This document shows, one piece after another, positions 11,590 to 23,464 of a DNA stretch of 64,000 nucleotides; the first letter of the stretch is position 1, and each line of letters begins with the position of its first letter. The notes beneath the pieces are model-generated. The model searched no databases and was not told where the DNA came from. It saw only the letters and a list, made by a program, of their open reading frames with translations. The translations under genes were made by a program, and so were the position numbers. Source of the stretch: Balaenoptera acutorostrata (taxonomy: Eukaryota; Chordata; Mammalia; Artiodactyla; Balaenopteridae); the NCBI RefSeq assembly GCF_949987535.1, contig NC_080079.1:51695000-51758999 (forward strand), read 5' to 3'.

Positions 11590-13565
11590 TGTTTACTAGA
11601 GCATCTACTATGTGCCAGGCACTGTTGTAGGTAGGAGGGGATATTACCACAATTTGGCTGGAACTTCCCTGGTTTTAGCACTGAGAGTCCTATATCCCAG
11701 GAAACCTCTCTGTCCTGTGCAAACTAGGATGATTGGTCATGCAGGTGTAGGCACTGGTGACATTGTAATAAACCAGACAAGTCCCATTCTAGGGGGAGAA
11801 CTGCCATGAAACAGCCTGTTATATATTTCTTTGTTTTTATCATATAATTTAAAGAGGGTGGTATTTTATAGAGGGTTGTCAACGAAGGTCTCATGGAGAA
11901 GGTGACATTTGATGTTCCCAAAGCACTGAGGGAATGAGCCAATTAGAGATGTGAGAGAAGAGTATATCACATGGAAAAAAACAGCTGCAGAACCCCCAAG
12001 GCAGGAAGGCAGAGCAGCCAGTGTGGTGAGAGCAGAGGTATTAGGTCCAGATTGTGTGTGACCTTTCAGGCCATGTGAGGATTGGGGGTGTTTCCTGGAG
12101 AGGTGAGAAGCAATTGGAGGGTTTCTAGCAATGAGGTCACATGATCTGACTTAGATTTTTGAAAGGATACCCTACTTATCCCCCAAGTAACAGACTATAG
12201 AGTTAAAGGTGGAAGCAAGAAAACCACTGGGGAGATGATCTCAATATCCAGGTAAGACACAGACTGGTTCATCATGAACGTAATGAGAAGCGATGTGATT
12301 CTGCATCTATCTTGATGGCAGAAGATATCAAACATGCTGAGATTGTATGTAAAATATGCAAGAGAGAGGAATCAGTAGTGACCCCATGGCTTTTGGCTAC
12401 AGCATGTCAAAAATAGAGCAGCATTTGACTGAGGTGGATGAACTAAAAATAGAGCAGGTTTGATGGTAGGTTTGGGGGTTTGCGATTCAAGAACTTGAAT
12501 TTGAACATGATTGGTGTAGGGACCTAATAGCCATCCAAATGGAGATGTCAGGGGGCAGCTGCCTAAAGTCAGCGGGGTGGATCAGGGCTGGGGTGGTCCA
12601 TTGGAGTCATCAGTGTATAGATGTATCTACAGCCAATTGACTTGACCAGATCGTGGTGAAGGGGGGTCACCAGAGAAGAGAAGGAATCTGTGGATTGAAC
12701 CCGGGACACCCCAAGATTCAGAGTCTGAAAAGAGAGCAAGAACTAGAAAGGAGATGGATAAGGAGGTGCCTGCAAGGTGGGAGAACTAAGAAAGAGTCCT
12801 GTCCCAGCAGCCAAGTGAGGGAGGGACAGATTGATCAAGTTTGTCAAATAAATGCTGGTGGGTGGGAGTAAAGTGAAGACTGGGAATGGGCCACTGTGTT
12901 TGAGAGATCATTAATGACCTTGACAGAAGCCGCTTCAGTTGAGTGGTGGGATGAAAACTTAAGCTAGGTTCATGAGAAATGGGAAGAGAGTAATGGAAGC
13001 AGTGACCATAGACAGCTCCCTAGAAGAACTGGAGAGTGGTTGGAGGAGGATGGGAATTCAAAGCAGGATTTTTTTTTAAAAGGTAGAAGATGTATGTGTT
13101 TGTATGCTGATGGAAAGGACCTGTAGAGAGAAGCAATTTCATGATGTGGGAGATAAAGATGACAACTGGAAGGGCAATGTACTTGAGAAAGCAAGAAAGT
13201 CTGGGATCCAGAAGACAGAGTTAGAAATAAATAGGAGCAAAGGCAAAGCCAGTGTTTTGAAAAGCAGGTATTTGATGATTTTTGAAAAGGAAGTTCTTTA
13301 TAGAGAGGCAAATTTCTCTACTGATTACTTCTACTCTCTTAGGAAATTGGAAGTAGGGTCCTTATCTGAGAGTCATCTAAGAGAGTGGGAAGGTGAATTG
13401 AACAGGAGAATTTAGATTGCCAGGCAGCGTTAGGGGTCACTTGAGGTTAGTGGTCATGATTCTAAAGTTAGGCCCATCACTGTGCTAGTCTCCAATTTGG
13501 ATTTTCTCCAGCCATATTCAGCTGTAAACACAGAGTTGTTTTTAAACTAGACTTGATTCTTCCAG
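11590..13565 (-). repeat. Long L2 LINE copy, - strand, with remnant reverse-transcriptase region
   Basis: The left end has CTACTATGTGCCAGGCACTG (reverse L2 3' end). The body is purine-rich and follows the reverse-complemented L2 ORF2. On the minus strand at about 12598-12617 it reads HLYTDDS, the reverse-transcriptase YxDD box with Ala replaced by Thr. The right part holds the L2 block around GGTCATGATTCTAAAGTTAG (13453-13472). The frame is broken repeatedly, so this is a fossil. A DNA-transposon-like fragment interrupts it at about 11634-11745. Confidence 0.75.
11634..11745. mobile_element. DNA-transposon fragment (MER53-like) nested in L2
   Basis: Internal text such as AGCACTGAGAGTCC and CCCAGGAAACCTC resembles a MER53-type hAT element. 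It is flanked by TGTAGGTA (11626-11633) and TGTAGGCA (11746-11753), an 8-bp near-duplication. The terminal repeats are poorly preserved. Confidence 0.42.
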
Positions 13566-13965
13566 AAAGCATGAACTCAGCACCCACTGTCTGTCAGACC
13601 ATATGAGGGGTGACAGGGATCCAGAGATGTACACAGAGTCCGGCCCTGAGGGAGCCCACTGTCAAGGTGGGGGAAACAGGCATGTCAATAGCCACATGAA
13701 GTCCAGGAGGTAGTATAGGCTTAGGATAGACTAAGCGGGGAGCACATAGAGGGGGCATGGGCCCAGGGGGGAATCCACTCTTTCTACTGGAGATGACAGC
13801 TGAGCTGATTCCTGGAAGGAGGGTGGGTTTTAGTCACATGAAGGCAGGGAACTGCATGGGGAACAGACAGTGAGCCTGAGTGAAGGCTCAGAGGCCTAAG
13901 AGAGCAGGACATCCACCAGGCTAACACCCGAGAGCAGGGTAGTCTGAGAAGAGGCTGGAGGAGGT
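13565..13965 (-). repeat. L2 fragment, - strand
   Basis: CAGCACCCACTGTCTGTCAG, then GGGAGCCCACTGTCAAGG and later GGAAGGAGGGTGGG blocks, the reverse L2 3' region. Probably a second L2 copy next to the longer one. Confidence 0.55.
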
Positions 13966-13969
13966 AAAA

Positions 13970-14690
13970 CGGGGTGCAGAAGTCTCCATGGGCTGAGCAC
14001 CCATTGCCAATGGTATTGGCGGTCCCCGGATTAGACCCAGTGAAAGATGTGGATATTCAACCTCTGCCACATGCCAGGGCCTGGGCTCGGTACCTGGCCC
14101 AGAGTTATCTGGCCTGACTGAGGTGATCCTTCAGCACCTGTTACTGAGCACCTATTACTATTAGCACCTATTACTGATTCTTCAGCACCTATTACTGAGC
14201 CTTGCTCACTTCCAGGGTCTAGACTGCATTTAGCAAATCACAAACATGTGATGCATATGCCCTTCTTTCAGAAACTCCTGTCTAGCCACCCCCATCTGCT
14301 TTGGCAGCCAAGGGCACCTGAGCTGGGCTGAATCCAAGCAGAAAATGTGCAAGTAAGGGAAACTCCAGCCTGCTTTGGTGAGGGAACCTTGGTCCTGATG
14401 GGCCCTGGATGCCCAGGATGGCTCAGCCCCCTTGGGGTTAATACGGGCATGTTTGTCTTGCTCCCAGGACGGAAGATGCAACTATCACAGCCCCTTGGAG
14501 CCCTCTCCCTACAGTCAGTGGGGCACGAGTGTAGTGGGGCAGGAGAGAGGCCTCTTTCTTCCAAGCGGATCTTGGCTGCAGGGGCGGTTGGTGGAGGGGG
14601 TGGACGTGGAGGAGACAGAATAGCACAGAGCTAAATTCCCAAGGCCCAGAACTGACACTTGGGCAGCAGGAGGATTTGTTAAGTCATTCA
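13970..14690. other. Unassigned intronic sequence with a small tandem repeat
   Basis: Apart from the tandem repeat at 14131-14198, nothing recognised. Confidence 0.5.
14131..14198. repeat. Imperfect tandem repeat, four AGCACCTATTACTG-like units
   Basis: Units begin near 14133, 14148, 14163 and 14184 (AGCACCTRTTACTR), with spacings of 15, 15 and 21 bp. Confidence 0.75.
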
Positions 14691-14694
14691 GATC

Positions 14695-14940
14695 ACACTT
14701 GTGTTTACAACATAATAAAAAATGCAAATTTTACAGAAATACATTTGTAAAAAGTGGAAGTCTCACTACTGTTCAGTGCACATTCCTCCTGTTTTTGTCC
14801 CTATATTTACATACATTTATTAATGGTTACTCTTTATAAGAATGGAAATATACTACATACAAATGCATTGAGGTTTTTTTTTTTTTTTTTCCTTAGCGTA
14901 CTTTGGGCATCTTTGAATTTCAATAGTAATCAAAGAAATG
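14695..14940 (-). repeat. Old L1/HAL1-type LINE fragment, - strand
   Basis: AT-rich block with ATTTACATACATTTATTAAT and then, after T18 (about 14874-14891), GTACTTTGGGCATCTTTGA, the order seen in reversed old L1 3' ends. Confidence 0.45.
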
Positions 14941-15459
14941 GGATTTGGAGGGAAAAGAATGTGGAGGGAAGATTGGGGGAGGGAGTGAGCACACATCAGC
15001 TGGGTACCCGGTACCCACCGGGCCCTCTGTGACTGGCACGTGGGGCACACTTTTGAAGAAGGGCTTCCTGGCCTCCTGTGTCCCTCAAAGAGGCATTTTC
15101 CTGCCATGTGACCCTCACCTCGTGTATAAGTGTCCTCATACAGTGTTAACCTGACAGTTTCCTGAGCTGGGATTCTGATCTGCAGTCACTCAGATGACAA
15201 CCTGTGGATACAAAGGAGCCCCGTGTAATATCCAGCATCGCCTGCCCCAGCCTCCCGGGGAGGTCCCTGGTCCATCTTAAGGGGGCCATTCCAGGGGAGA
15301 GAGGCTGATGAGCTTCGGGCCTGCCGGCCTCTGCTCCTTGGAAGGCAAGCGTCTCTAGGTCTGAGCCCTGCCCTCAGCAGTCTCTACTCTCACCTCCTCC
15401 CAGACCAGCTCAAGAAAAAGTAGTGAAGAAACACACGCCCTCGATGTCAGCTCCAATGG
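14941..15459. other. Unassigned intronic sequence
   Basis: GC-moderate, with a local direct repeat GGTACCCGGTACCCACC at about 15003-15019. No family recognised. Confidence 0.5.
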
Positions 15460-15960
15460 CTAAAACACCCCTCTGCATACTTCATATAATCGCTTCCTCC
15501 ATCATTTTCTGTAACCATTACTTTGCTTTATTACTCTTCGTAGCACTTTTCATCACTGGAAACATGACATCAGCAGTCGGCTGACTACGTCCCCACAGGC
15601 CACATCTGGCCAGCAGCCTATTTTCCTGCAGCCTGCAAGCTAAGATTGTTTTTCTTTTTTTGAAACATTTTACAATGTTCTAAAAAAAAACCCCCAAAAC
15701 ACAAAATCAAGGAATATGCAACAGAGTGGTATGTGGCCCTTATTGCCTACGTACGTGCTCTCTGTCCCTTCCCAGAAAATTTGCTGACCCCAGCATTTTG
15801 TAATTATTGGTTCTTTTGTTTGTTGCTCATATGTTTGTTTCTCTCTCCCACCTCCATCATGCAAACTCCGCAAGAGTGGGAACTTTGTGTTGCTCATATC
15901 CTTAGACCTAGAACAGTGCTTGACAGAAGCAGATGCTCAGGAAATAGGATTTTTTTTTCA
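15460..15960 (+). repeat. L2 3' fragment, + strand, interrupted
   Basis: Left part: CACTTTTCATCACTGGAAAC. Right part: TGCAAACTCCGCAAGAGTGG, CCTAGAACAGTGCTTGACAG, the L2 3' end. A DNA-transposon-like block sits between them. Confidence 0.58.
15583..15740. mobile_element. hAT-like non-autonomous element relic nested in L2
   Basis: CCACAGGCCACATCTGGCCA, CAGCCTGCAAGCTAAGATTG and a later GTATGTGGCCC resemble the GGCCAAATCTGGCCC family of Charlie-type elements. The ends are not clearly resolved. Confidence 0.42.
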
Positions 15961-16316
15961 TTGGATGAAGGAAAGAATGAAGACCCTGAGATGCCTTTCA
16001 GGGCCCAAGGCTGAGAAGCATCTTGGAGTGTCTCAGCCTTCACCTGAGGTCCTGTTCGCCTTGAAGAACCCGGGTCTGGGGTGGAGAGAATGGGAAATGT
16101 GGCAGAGCCCTGGGTTGGAGCCACTGCGTGGGAGAAGGATTAGTGAGACTAGAAGCACAGGGGGAGCCCTGGGAAGAAGCTCAGGAAGGGCAGGGAAATG
16201 GGCAGCTCTGGTACCCAAACACCCCGGAAGGAGGCTGTGGAAACCTGACCAGGCAATCCCAATTGATTGGCACAGCACCATTCTTGTCGAGTCAGACACG
16301 AGAGAGAAAAGTGAGG

Positions 16317-16647
16317 GGGCTTCCCTGGTGGCGCAGTGGTTAGGAATCCGCCTGCCAATGCAGGGGACATGGGTTCGAGCCCTGGTCCGGGAAGATCCCA
16401 CATGCCACAGAAGCAACTAAGCCCGTGCGCCACAACTACTGAGCCCACGAGCCACAACTAGTGAAACCGGTGCGCCTAGAGCCCGTGCTCTGCAACAGGA
16501 GAAGCCACCGCATTGAGAAGCCCACACACCGCAACAAAGAGTAGCCCCCGCTTGCCACAGCTAGAGAAAGCCCATGAGCAGCAACGAAGACCCAACTCAG
16601 CCAAAAATAAATAAATAAAATAAATTAATTAATAAAAAAAAAAAAAA
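16317..16647 (+). mobile_element. CHR-type tRNA-derived SINE, full length, + strand
   Basis: Starts GGGCTTCCCTGGTGGCGCAG. It keeps a pol III A box (TGGCGCAGTGG, 16329-16339) and B box (GGTTCGAGCC, 16372-16381), a long unique body and an A-rich AAATAAATAAA tail. Target-site duplication AGAAAAGTGAGG at 16305-16316 and 16648-16659. This SINE type is typical of cetaceans, hippos and ruminants, and the long body suggests cetacean. Confidence 0.94.
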
Positions 16648-16772
16648 AGAAAAGTGAGGCTGCCAGAATGATAGTAAAGGCATCTGAGGGCTGTAGTTAC
16701 GACAGCTTCAGATTACAAGGATGAGCACCCCCACCTGCCTGTAACTTTTGGGGTACTCCACTATTTCCTTTT

Positions 16773-16906
16773 CTGTTACTCTCTCTCTTTTTCTTTTTGG
16801 CCGCATCGTAACATGTGTGATCTTAGTTCCCTGACCAGGGATGGAAGCCGTGCTCCCTTCAGTGGAAGCACAGAGTCCTAACCACTGGCCCACCAGGGAA
16901 TTCCCA
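16773..16906 (-). mobile_element. Short tRNA-derived SINE, - strand
   Basis: The right end GGCCCACCAGGGAATTCCC is the reverse of the SINE head; TCCCTGACCAGGGATGG covers the B-box region; the left end is a CT/T-rich reversed tail. A TTCCTTTTCT repeat at about 16765-16774 and 16908-16917 may be the target-site duplication. Confidence 0.7.
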
Positions 16907-16909
16907 TTC

Positions 16910-17635
16910 CTTTTCTCCTTAAGCAAGAATAACAGGGCTTTGGGATTTAGATTTATCAGACCCGTGACGATGGCAACCCCACAGTTGTTGAAATCTGTTT
17001 TACATATACTGTATATTGATTCTCCTCTTGTTGCAAATGTATTTATCTTCATTGCCAATGTATTTCTGTAACATGCAAAGATGTATTTATACATTCTGTG
17101 TTATTGATTTTTCTCATGCTGCAAACAATTTATCTCTTTGTTAATGAAAATGTACCTGGGAAATAGTAAGATTGATTTATGGAGAAAGGTACGGAGAGGG
17201 AGGGAGGTGGTGCCGGGCTGGGTAGACTGCCCTTGGCCACAGCTGAAGGAGACATTGTGGGACTTCCAGAAGGTGCCTGTTTAATTGGAGGAAACTGCTC
17301 TCAGAGGCAAGGGATGCTTACAAAGTTCTTTTGTGAGACAGTCTGATGTGCTCACAGGAGTCAGCTATGCTTTCAGCTAGGGAAGATCCCAAAAATCAGC
17401 CATCCAGGCCAGGAGATGCAGAGAAGCAGTTCCTATTGGTCCCAAACCCAGTTTCAATAGGGTTCAATTGAGTAAAAGATACTGGCTCAGTGGAAAGCAT
17501 GGAAGAGAGGCTAAGCTTTGCCGTGGGAGGATTGTAACACTCATCGTTACTAAAAGGTGAGGTAAGGAGATAGGCACCGAGCACAGAGCTGGGTGTCAGC
17601 TGCTAAGTCTGCATGCCTGCACAGGACACTTAATT
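16910..17635. other. Unassigned intronic sequence
   Basis: AT-rich at 16980-17170, mixed afterwards. No family recognised. Confidence 0.5.
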
Positions 17636-17639
17636 AGTC

Positions 17640-17865
17640 AATCCAGACCCAGGCAGGCTTCCTTTTCTAGAAATCCTTTCTTTAGCTCTGGCCAACAGGC
17701 TAGGTGATTCTCCTGTGTGCTTCCGGGACCCCTCATGCAGAACTCTGCTTTAGTCCCTCTCACATTGTTTAGTTACTGTTGGTTTACTTCTCTGACCACT
17801 CATCACCCATCACTATGAACCCCTTGATGAGGCCCACCATCCATTCCTTGCCTCTGTGCCTCTGT
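17640..17865 (+). repeat. L2 3' fragment, + strand
   Basis: TAGAAATCCTTTCTTTAGC followed by C/T-rich L2-like sequence with TGCAGAACTCTGCTTTAG. Confidence 0.45.
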
Positions 17866-17880
17866 GCCTTACCTAGTACC

Positions 17881-17912
17881 AACTAACTAACTAACTAGCT
17901 AGCTAGCTAACT
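17881..17912. repeat. Compound tetranucleotide repeat (CTAA)n(CTAG)n
   Basis: Four CTAA-type units pass into three CTAG units and back to CTAA. The CTAG part is self-complementary. Confidence 0.88.
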
Positions 17913-17914
17913 GT

Positions 17915-19255
17915 GGATGAGACACCTGGTTGAATGACTTCAGCCAGTTGCATCATGCATGATTTTGGTTTATAGAGACACCACCTGTGACAGGAAGATC
18001 TCCTCCATCTCTGTGGTGAGGGTGCTTGGACACCACTTGCTAGCAGCTGTTGCTGAAGAGACTGTTTCGGGACACATGCTCAGTTAAGTGTGCTTCTAGT
18101 GCAGCGTTCTCCAGGCTAAGCCTCCCTTGCTTGTTCGGATGGGCGTCTTATCTGAGGGGAACATCTGTCTTCTGCTGACTGATGGCTTGGAGCCTGGATG
18201 GCTGGCTGTTCTTTATTCCTCCTTCCATGTCCCTTCCAAAGCTGGGCACTCGGACAAGAGGATGAGTGCCCCAGGGAGATGACAGCTTTGGTCCATGAGT
18301 AGTCGGGCCCTCCCGCCAGATTCCAAAGAGCCTTAGGTTTAGTCACTCTGAAATATGATGGTAGTACTTACTGTGTGTTAATGAGCTTGGAGACCTTCCT
18401 TGAAAGAAGCAATGTGCCTTTAAGATGGGAAAGATCCCTCTACACAGACTCATGGCTGCAGGAGGTGATGGATGGAGGCCAGGGGGCTGGCACAGCGAAG
18501 ATGACAGTGGTGTTTTGGGATGGGAACAGTGACCTCTAAGGGGACAGAAATGGACATGAAGCCATTAACATTTGGGCTGCCTGCTTGCATTCCAGAGACG
18601 CTCCCCGAGCCTCTGGCCAGGAGCTCCGTTGTGAATAAATACCAAGAGGAGAGAGGAAATCTACATTTCAAACGTGGGGATGAAACAGTAGTGCTGAACT
18701 CCTTGGCCGTTACACATTCATTCCAGACTCAGGGAAACTGCAGTAATTTAGAGCTGTTCAGTATTTAGACTCAACTGTGTAATTCATCCTGATGTTTCCC
18801 ATTCATCAAAGCCTTGTGTTTGTTTGTATTACCATGAGAAAAATAAAAAATGCGGGGAAAAAAAGATCCCTCTTCCTTTCATTACAGGCAGATTACGACA
18901 GAGTTAAAACCCTTGGGGCCCTTTAAGCAAAGGAACATCTTGCTTCAATTAGATATAAATAATGAACAATAATTAGAAAGATTTCTTCATCAAATTTGTT
19001 ATTTTGTGTTTTCTTTCATCTGTAATATATTGAAACGAATACTGAGCTCTGTTTCTGGGCCATGTAGCAGGGCCTGAAGGAATTCCATGGAGTGTGTCTC
19101 CAAAACAGGCGGAAGCATCCATTGCTGGTTCCTCTGTGTACAGGCTGTGTAGGCTGGCAACTGCCCTGGGTCTAGTGCTGAGGATGCAAATACTGGGCTA
19201 CTTTGGCTCTATCTACTGAGGACCCAGCCATATCATAATAGCACAGAAGTATTGC
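17915..19255. other. Unassigned intronic sequence, partly AT-rich
   Basis: No repeat seen. 18900-19030 is AT-rich with TAATTAG-like and ATTAGA motifs, and has the look of single-copy non-coding DNA. See findings. Confidence 0.4.
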
Positions 19256-19259
19256 TACT

Positions 19260-19500
19260 AGTTACTGGGCACTGAGTTTACATCAGTCACTGCTCTAAGA
19301 GTTGAACACATATCACCTCATTTCATCTTCACAGCAGCCTCTGCTACAGGCTCTGCTTCTAGCCCTATTCTTTTAAACATTTGGGAACTGAGGCACAGAG
19401 AGGTCAGCTAACTTGCCCAGGCCCATAGTGTTAGTGCTGGTGGAGCTGAGAGGCAAGGCAGGTAGTTGGACTCCAGAGCCCCTGCTTTACCCATTCTGCT
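19260..19500 (-). repeat. MIR SINE, - strand
   Basis: CATATCACCTCATTTCATCT, then GGGAACTGAGGCACAGAGAG, then AACTTGCCCAGGCCCATAG: a near-complete reverse MIR. Confidence 0.77.
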
Positions 19501-20336
19501 GTGCTGCTCCCTGCAATCACAGTGAGCTCTTAATGCCATAGAAGCCATGCAGGGTATAGAGGTGGTCAGGGAGGTGGGGGATGGCGATGTCTTCCCACAG
19601 GGAAAGGCGGCAGCTGGAACTTCAGGGTGTTTGCAGAAGTGTATCAGGTGGATGAGTAAGATAAAGGGATTCCAGGAAGAGGGAGCTCCATGGTTTGGTG
19701 CCATAAATGGGGACTGTGTGGGATTTCTCATTTCAGCCTTGGCTTTGGGGTCCTGTGGATGCAGGAGCAACAGGGGAAGATGAGATCAGAAGATGGAGGG
19801 TTGTGTAGACCAGGTGGAAATGACTGGATCTCTTTGTGGGAACGGTGGCTCAGTGAGAGGTGGGGATGATGATTCTGGTTGATTAAAAGGAGAGACAGAT
19901 TCCCAGAAGAGAAATAAATAAAGAGGGATCAGGTTGGAGCCTGCAGAGAGAGGCTGGCTCACCCTTGAGCTTTTTGTTTTTTGCAGTTCTGTCCTCTCAG
20001 CACACAGGGTCAGGTACTGCTCATCTCGGAACAAGTGAAAACTTTATGCCAGTTGGTCCTTCCTGATGTGACTCTTCCTTCTACCCCAAGGAAGACACTG
20101 TTCCTCTGCCCCCAGCTCAGACATCTGCTCCTGGACAGCTGGTGGACCTACCTGATGTACCCCATCCCTGCATCATGCACCTGGCCTGAGCTACTTGCTT
20201 CTCCTCCATGTACAACAGACTGAGGCTCTCAGAAGTGCTTTGTTTTATCTTCATCACCTTTTGAATAACTGTCAACACTTCAAAGTCAAGAGATTTCATG
20301 TACAAACCCAGATGTCTTTCTTTATTGCAAAACAAA
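19501..20336. other. Mostly unassigned; 19545-19910 possibly L2, - strand
   Basis: The purine-rich text at 19545-19910 is L2-like but not anchored to a clear motif. 19980-20336 has no recognised content. Confidence 0.35.
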
Positions 20337-20352
20337 CTGGGCGGAGATTCTT

Positions 20353-20355
20353 TTT

Positions 20356-20387
<32 letters not shown>

Positions 20388-20578
20388 ACTTTTGGCTGTG
20401 TTGGGTCTTTGTTTCTGTGCGAGGGCTTTCTCTAGTTGCGGCGAGCGGGGGCCACTCTTCATCGCGGTGCGCGGGCCTCTCACTATCGTGGCCTCTCTTG
20501 TTGCAGAGCACAGGCTCCAGACGCGCAGGCTCAGTAGTTGTGGCTCACGGGCCCAGTTGCTCCGCGGCATGTGGGATC
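20353..20578 (-). mobile_element. CHR-type SINE, - strand, 5'-truncated
   Basis: Poly(T) on the left is the reversed tail. The body reads GGGGGCCACTCTTCATCGCG and CACAGGCTCCAGACGCGCAG in reverse orientation, and the right end stops at CATGTGGGATC without reaching the tRNA head. Perfect 16-bp target-site duplication CTGGGCGGAGATTCTT at 20337-20352 and 20579-20594. Confidence 0.94.
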
Positions 20579-20814
20579 CTGGGCGGAGATTCTTAAAAGG
20601 CAACAATTGGGTGAAACTCCAGAACAGCTGCAAGCTTTGGAGGGAACATGCCTCTTCACTGACACAACCTCTGAGTGTGTGTCTGCCCCACGCCATCTCT
20701 GAGTGTCAAGGACCAGTCACCATCGTCAGTCTTGCCAACGTGTTTCTCTTTCCTGTGCTTCTGCAGGAATTTGAGTTGGAGACCTTCAGTGTACAGCCTC
20801 CCATGTTGCCCTGA

Positions 20815-20945
20815 CTCTTTCATATTGTGACTGTCTATATGTTTCTACAGCTAGACTCTAAGCTCCTTGAGGGCAGGAATCATGTCTTTCTCATCCTTTT
20901 GTCCTTCAGGCTCAGCACAGAACCTGGTTTTAGGTGTTCAGTGAC
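20815..20945 (+). repeat. L2 3' fragment, + strand
   Basis: TAAGCTCCTTGAGGGCAGGA, a CATGTCTTTCTCATCC block and CAGCACAGAACCTGG match the L2 3' end. Confidence 0.65.
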
Positions 20946-21102
20946 ATTAATGAATTAATCTACACTGAGGAAACATAACTGGGGTAGAATGAGGCCTTGG
21001 CAAGTGGTGCTCCAGGCTGAGGGACTCATACTGCTGGGGGTTGGCAGTGAAGGATGTGGACGGTGGCCACAGCCAGGCTCCGACCTCAGGAGGGCCTTGT
21101 AG

Positions 21103-21944
<842 letters not shown>

Positions 21945-22030
21945 CATTTATTACAGTGAATTTCCACAGTGACCCGAATTAATCATGATTATCCCATTGT
22001 ACAGATGAGAATCAGAGCCGTGGGTCACAC
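21945..22030 (-). repeat. Possible MIR fragment, - strand
   Basis: ATCCCATTGTACAGATGAGA resembles the reversed MIR core. The rest is too short to be sure. Confidence 0.4.
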
Positions 22031-22283
22031 TCCTCGTTAATTTTGATGCTTGGGATTCCAGACTAAGGGGTTTGGTATTTATCTGCCATGTGCTGCAGAA
22101 CCCTTGAAGGGCCATGAGGAGGAAGGTGGTGGGATGAAGGCAGGTGTCATCAGGATGTTGCTGGTGGTGGCACCTTCTTCCCAATGACCCTCACATGCAA
22201 AGGCATGATCTCTTGGTCATTAGTGAATGATGCAAGAAAGATGTGCACCGTGGCCAGCACTACTGCCTCTCTGGGTAGACCAG

Positions 22284-22560
22284 CTGTCCAGCCTGTCTCA
22301 CTCAGCATCTCTTCCCTTCTGTTCCCTATTCAACCTACCCCACCACCTCTGCGGAACCTTCACACACATGCATTCACACACACATACACACATGCATGCA
22401 CACACCTGTCCAGCCTGCCTCAGTGTGTCCTACCTTTCCCTACCCATCAATTCTACCTCTGCGGAACCTTCTTACAGGCTCTCACACAAAGTCACTCATG
22501 CACACGCTCCCACTACTCACACACACTAATGCACACACATATTCATGTACGCACATACCC
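22284..22560. repeat. Imperfect tandem duplication of about 115 bp with CA-rich tails
   Basis: CTGTCCAGCCTG occurs at 22284 and 22406; ACCTCTGCGGAACCTTC occurs at 22345 and 22455. Order and spacing are kept (offsets 122 and 110), and each copy ends in a degenerate (CA)n/(CATG)n run. Confidence 0.85.
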
Positions 22561-22884
22561 GTGTTCTACATCCCCAGCCATTTGGCCATCCCTTAGCCTT
22601 ACTGCAGAGGGCAGTGGATATAAGGGGGCAGTCTGCAGAAAGCTTAGGGGCCACTAGGGCCCGCCACCTTGCTCTTCATGATGAGAAGAGTCCTCAGCAG
22701 TTTGCCAGCCCCTCTCAGGAGAGCCCCAGATGGGTCCAAGGAGAGAGGCAGAGCCTGAGTCCTGCTTCAGAAGCAATAGGCCCTGGCCCCCGAAGGCCGT
22801 GCTTTGTGTGGCGTGGGAGCCCCCGGGGCACGTGTGCTCACAGGGCAGTTGGCTTGGGGTGGTTTCTCCCTGTCGTTTAGCGAA

Positions 22885-22985
22885 GTTGAGCAGCAGAGAG
22901 TGTCTGGGCTCTGGGGCCTGGCACGTTTGGCTGTGAATCCCAGTCCCACAACACAGCTCACCAATGACATAAAACTGAGCACACC
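22885..22985 (+). repeat. MIR fragment, + strand
   Basis: TCTGGGCTCTGGGGCCTGGC, then GTGAATCCCAGTCCCAC and CCAATGACATAAAACTGAGC in MIR order. Confidence 0.5.
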
Positions 22986-22989
22986 ACTC

Positions 22990-23464
22990 TTCCTGTCGGG
23001 AACCTCTCAGTGTTGAGAGAGGCCTGGGCAACTTCCTGTTTCGGGTTCCCTTTACACACTTAAAACATTTAAAAGTACACGTTATGGTAGATTTGGAATG
23101 TTTATATTTAACCAAGTGATATCTTGACAAAAATAATATAATGCAACATAAATGTGCTATTCCCACGCTCACAAGGTTTATTAAAACCTCCTACGTCCTT
23201 GTGCACAGAGAAATATGGCGCCCTCACCTTGAACTGCTGGGTCTTCTTTCATCCCCGACAGTGGATCTTTGTGGCTGTAGGTGACCTCATTTGGAGATAA
23301 TGAACACAAAGTTGATTTAAGACCTTTTATGAATATAAGGCTTGGGCCAAATGGCCTTCGAGTTTCCCTTCTCTGATTTCCTTGTCTCTCACAGAGAGCC
23401 AATACTCCCATCCAAACTGGATGCTTATGAAGATTCATTGCAACAAGGCTACAAAAAGAACTTA
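22990..23464. other. Unassigned intronic sequence
   Basis: Nothing recognised. Confidence 0.5.

Noticed and set aside
16329..16381. tRNA gene suggested by A and B boxes
   Set aside because: The boxes belong to the tRNA-derived head of a SINE with poly(A) tail and target-site duplication, and no tRNA cloverleaf 3' half follows.
15887..16420. 177-codon + open frame
   Set aside because: Its end lies inside a CHR SINE and its start inside an L2 fragment, with no recognisable protein family.
20392..20814. Arg/Ser-rich open frames around 20.4-20.8 kb and 35.4-35.9 kb
   Set aside because: They translate the CHR SINE body. Similar peptides appear at both loci only because the SINE is repeated.
22654..23172. 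172-codon minus-strand open frame
   Set aside because: It passes through a MIR fragment, and its composition and lack of any known domain suggest chance.
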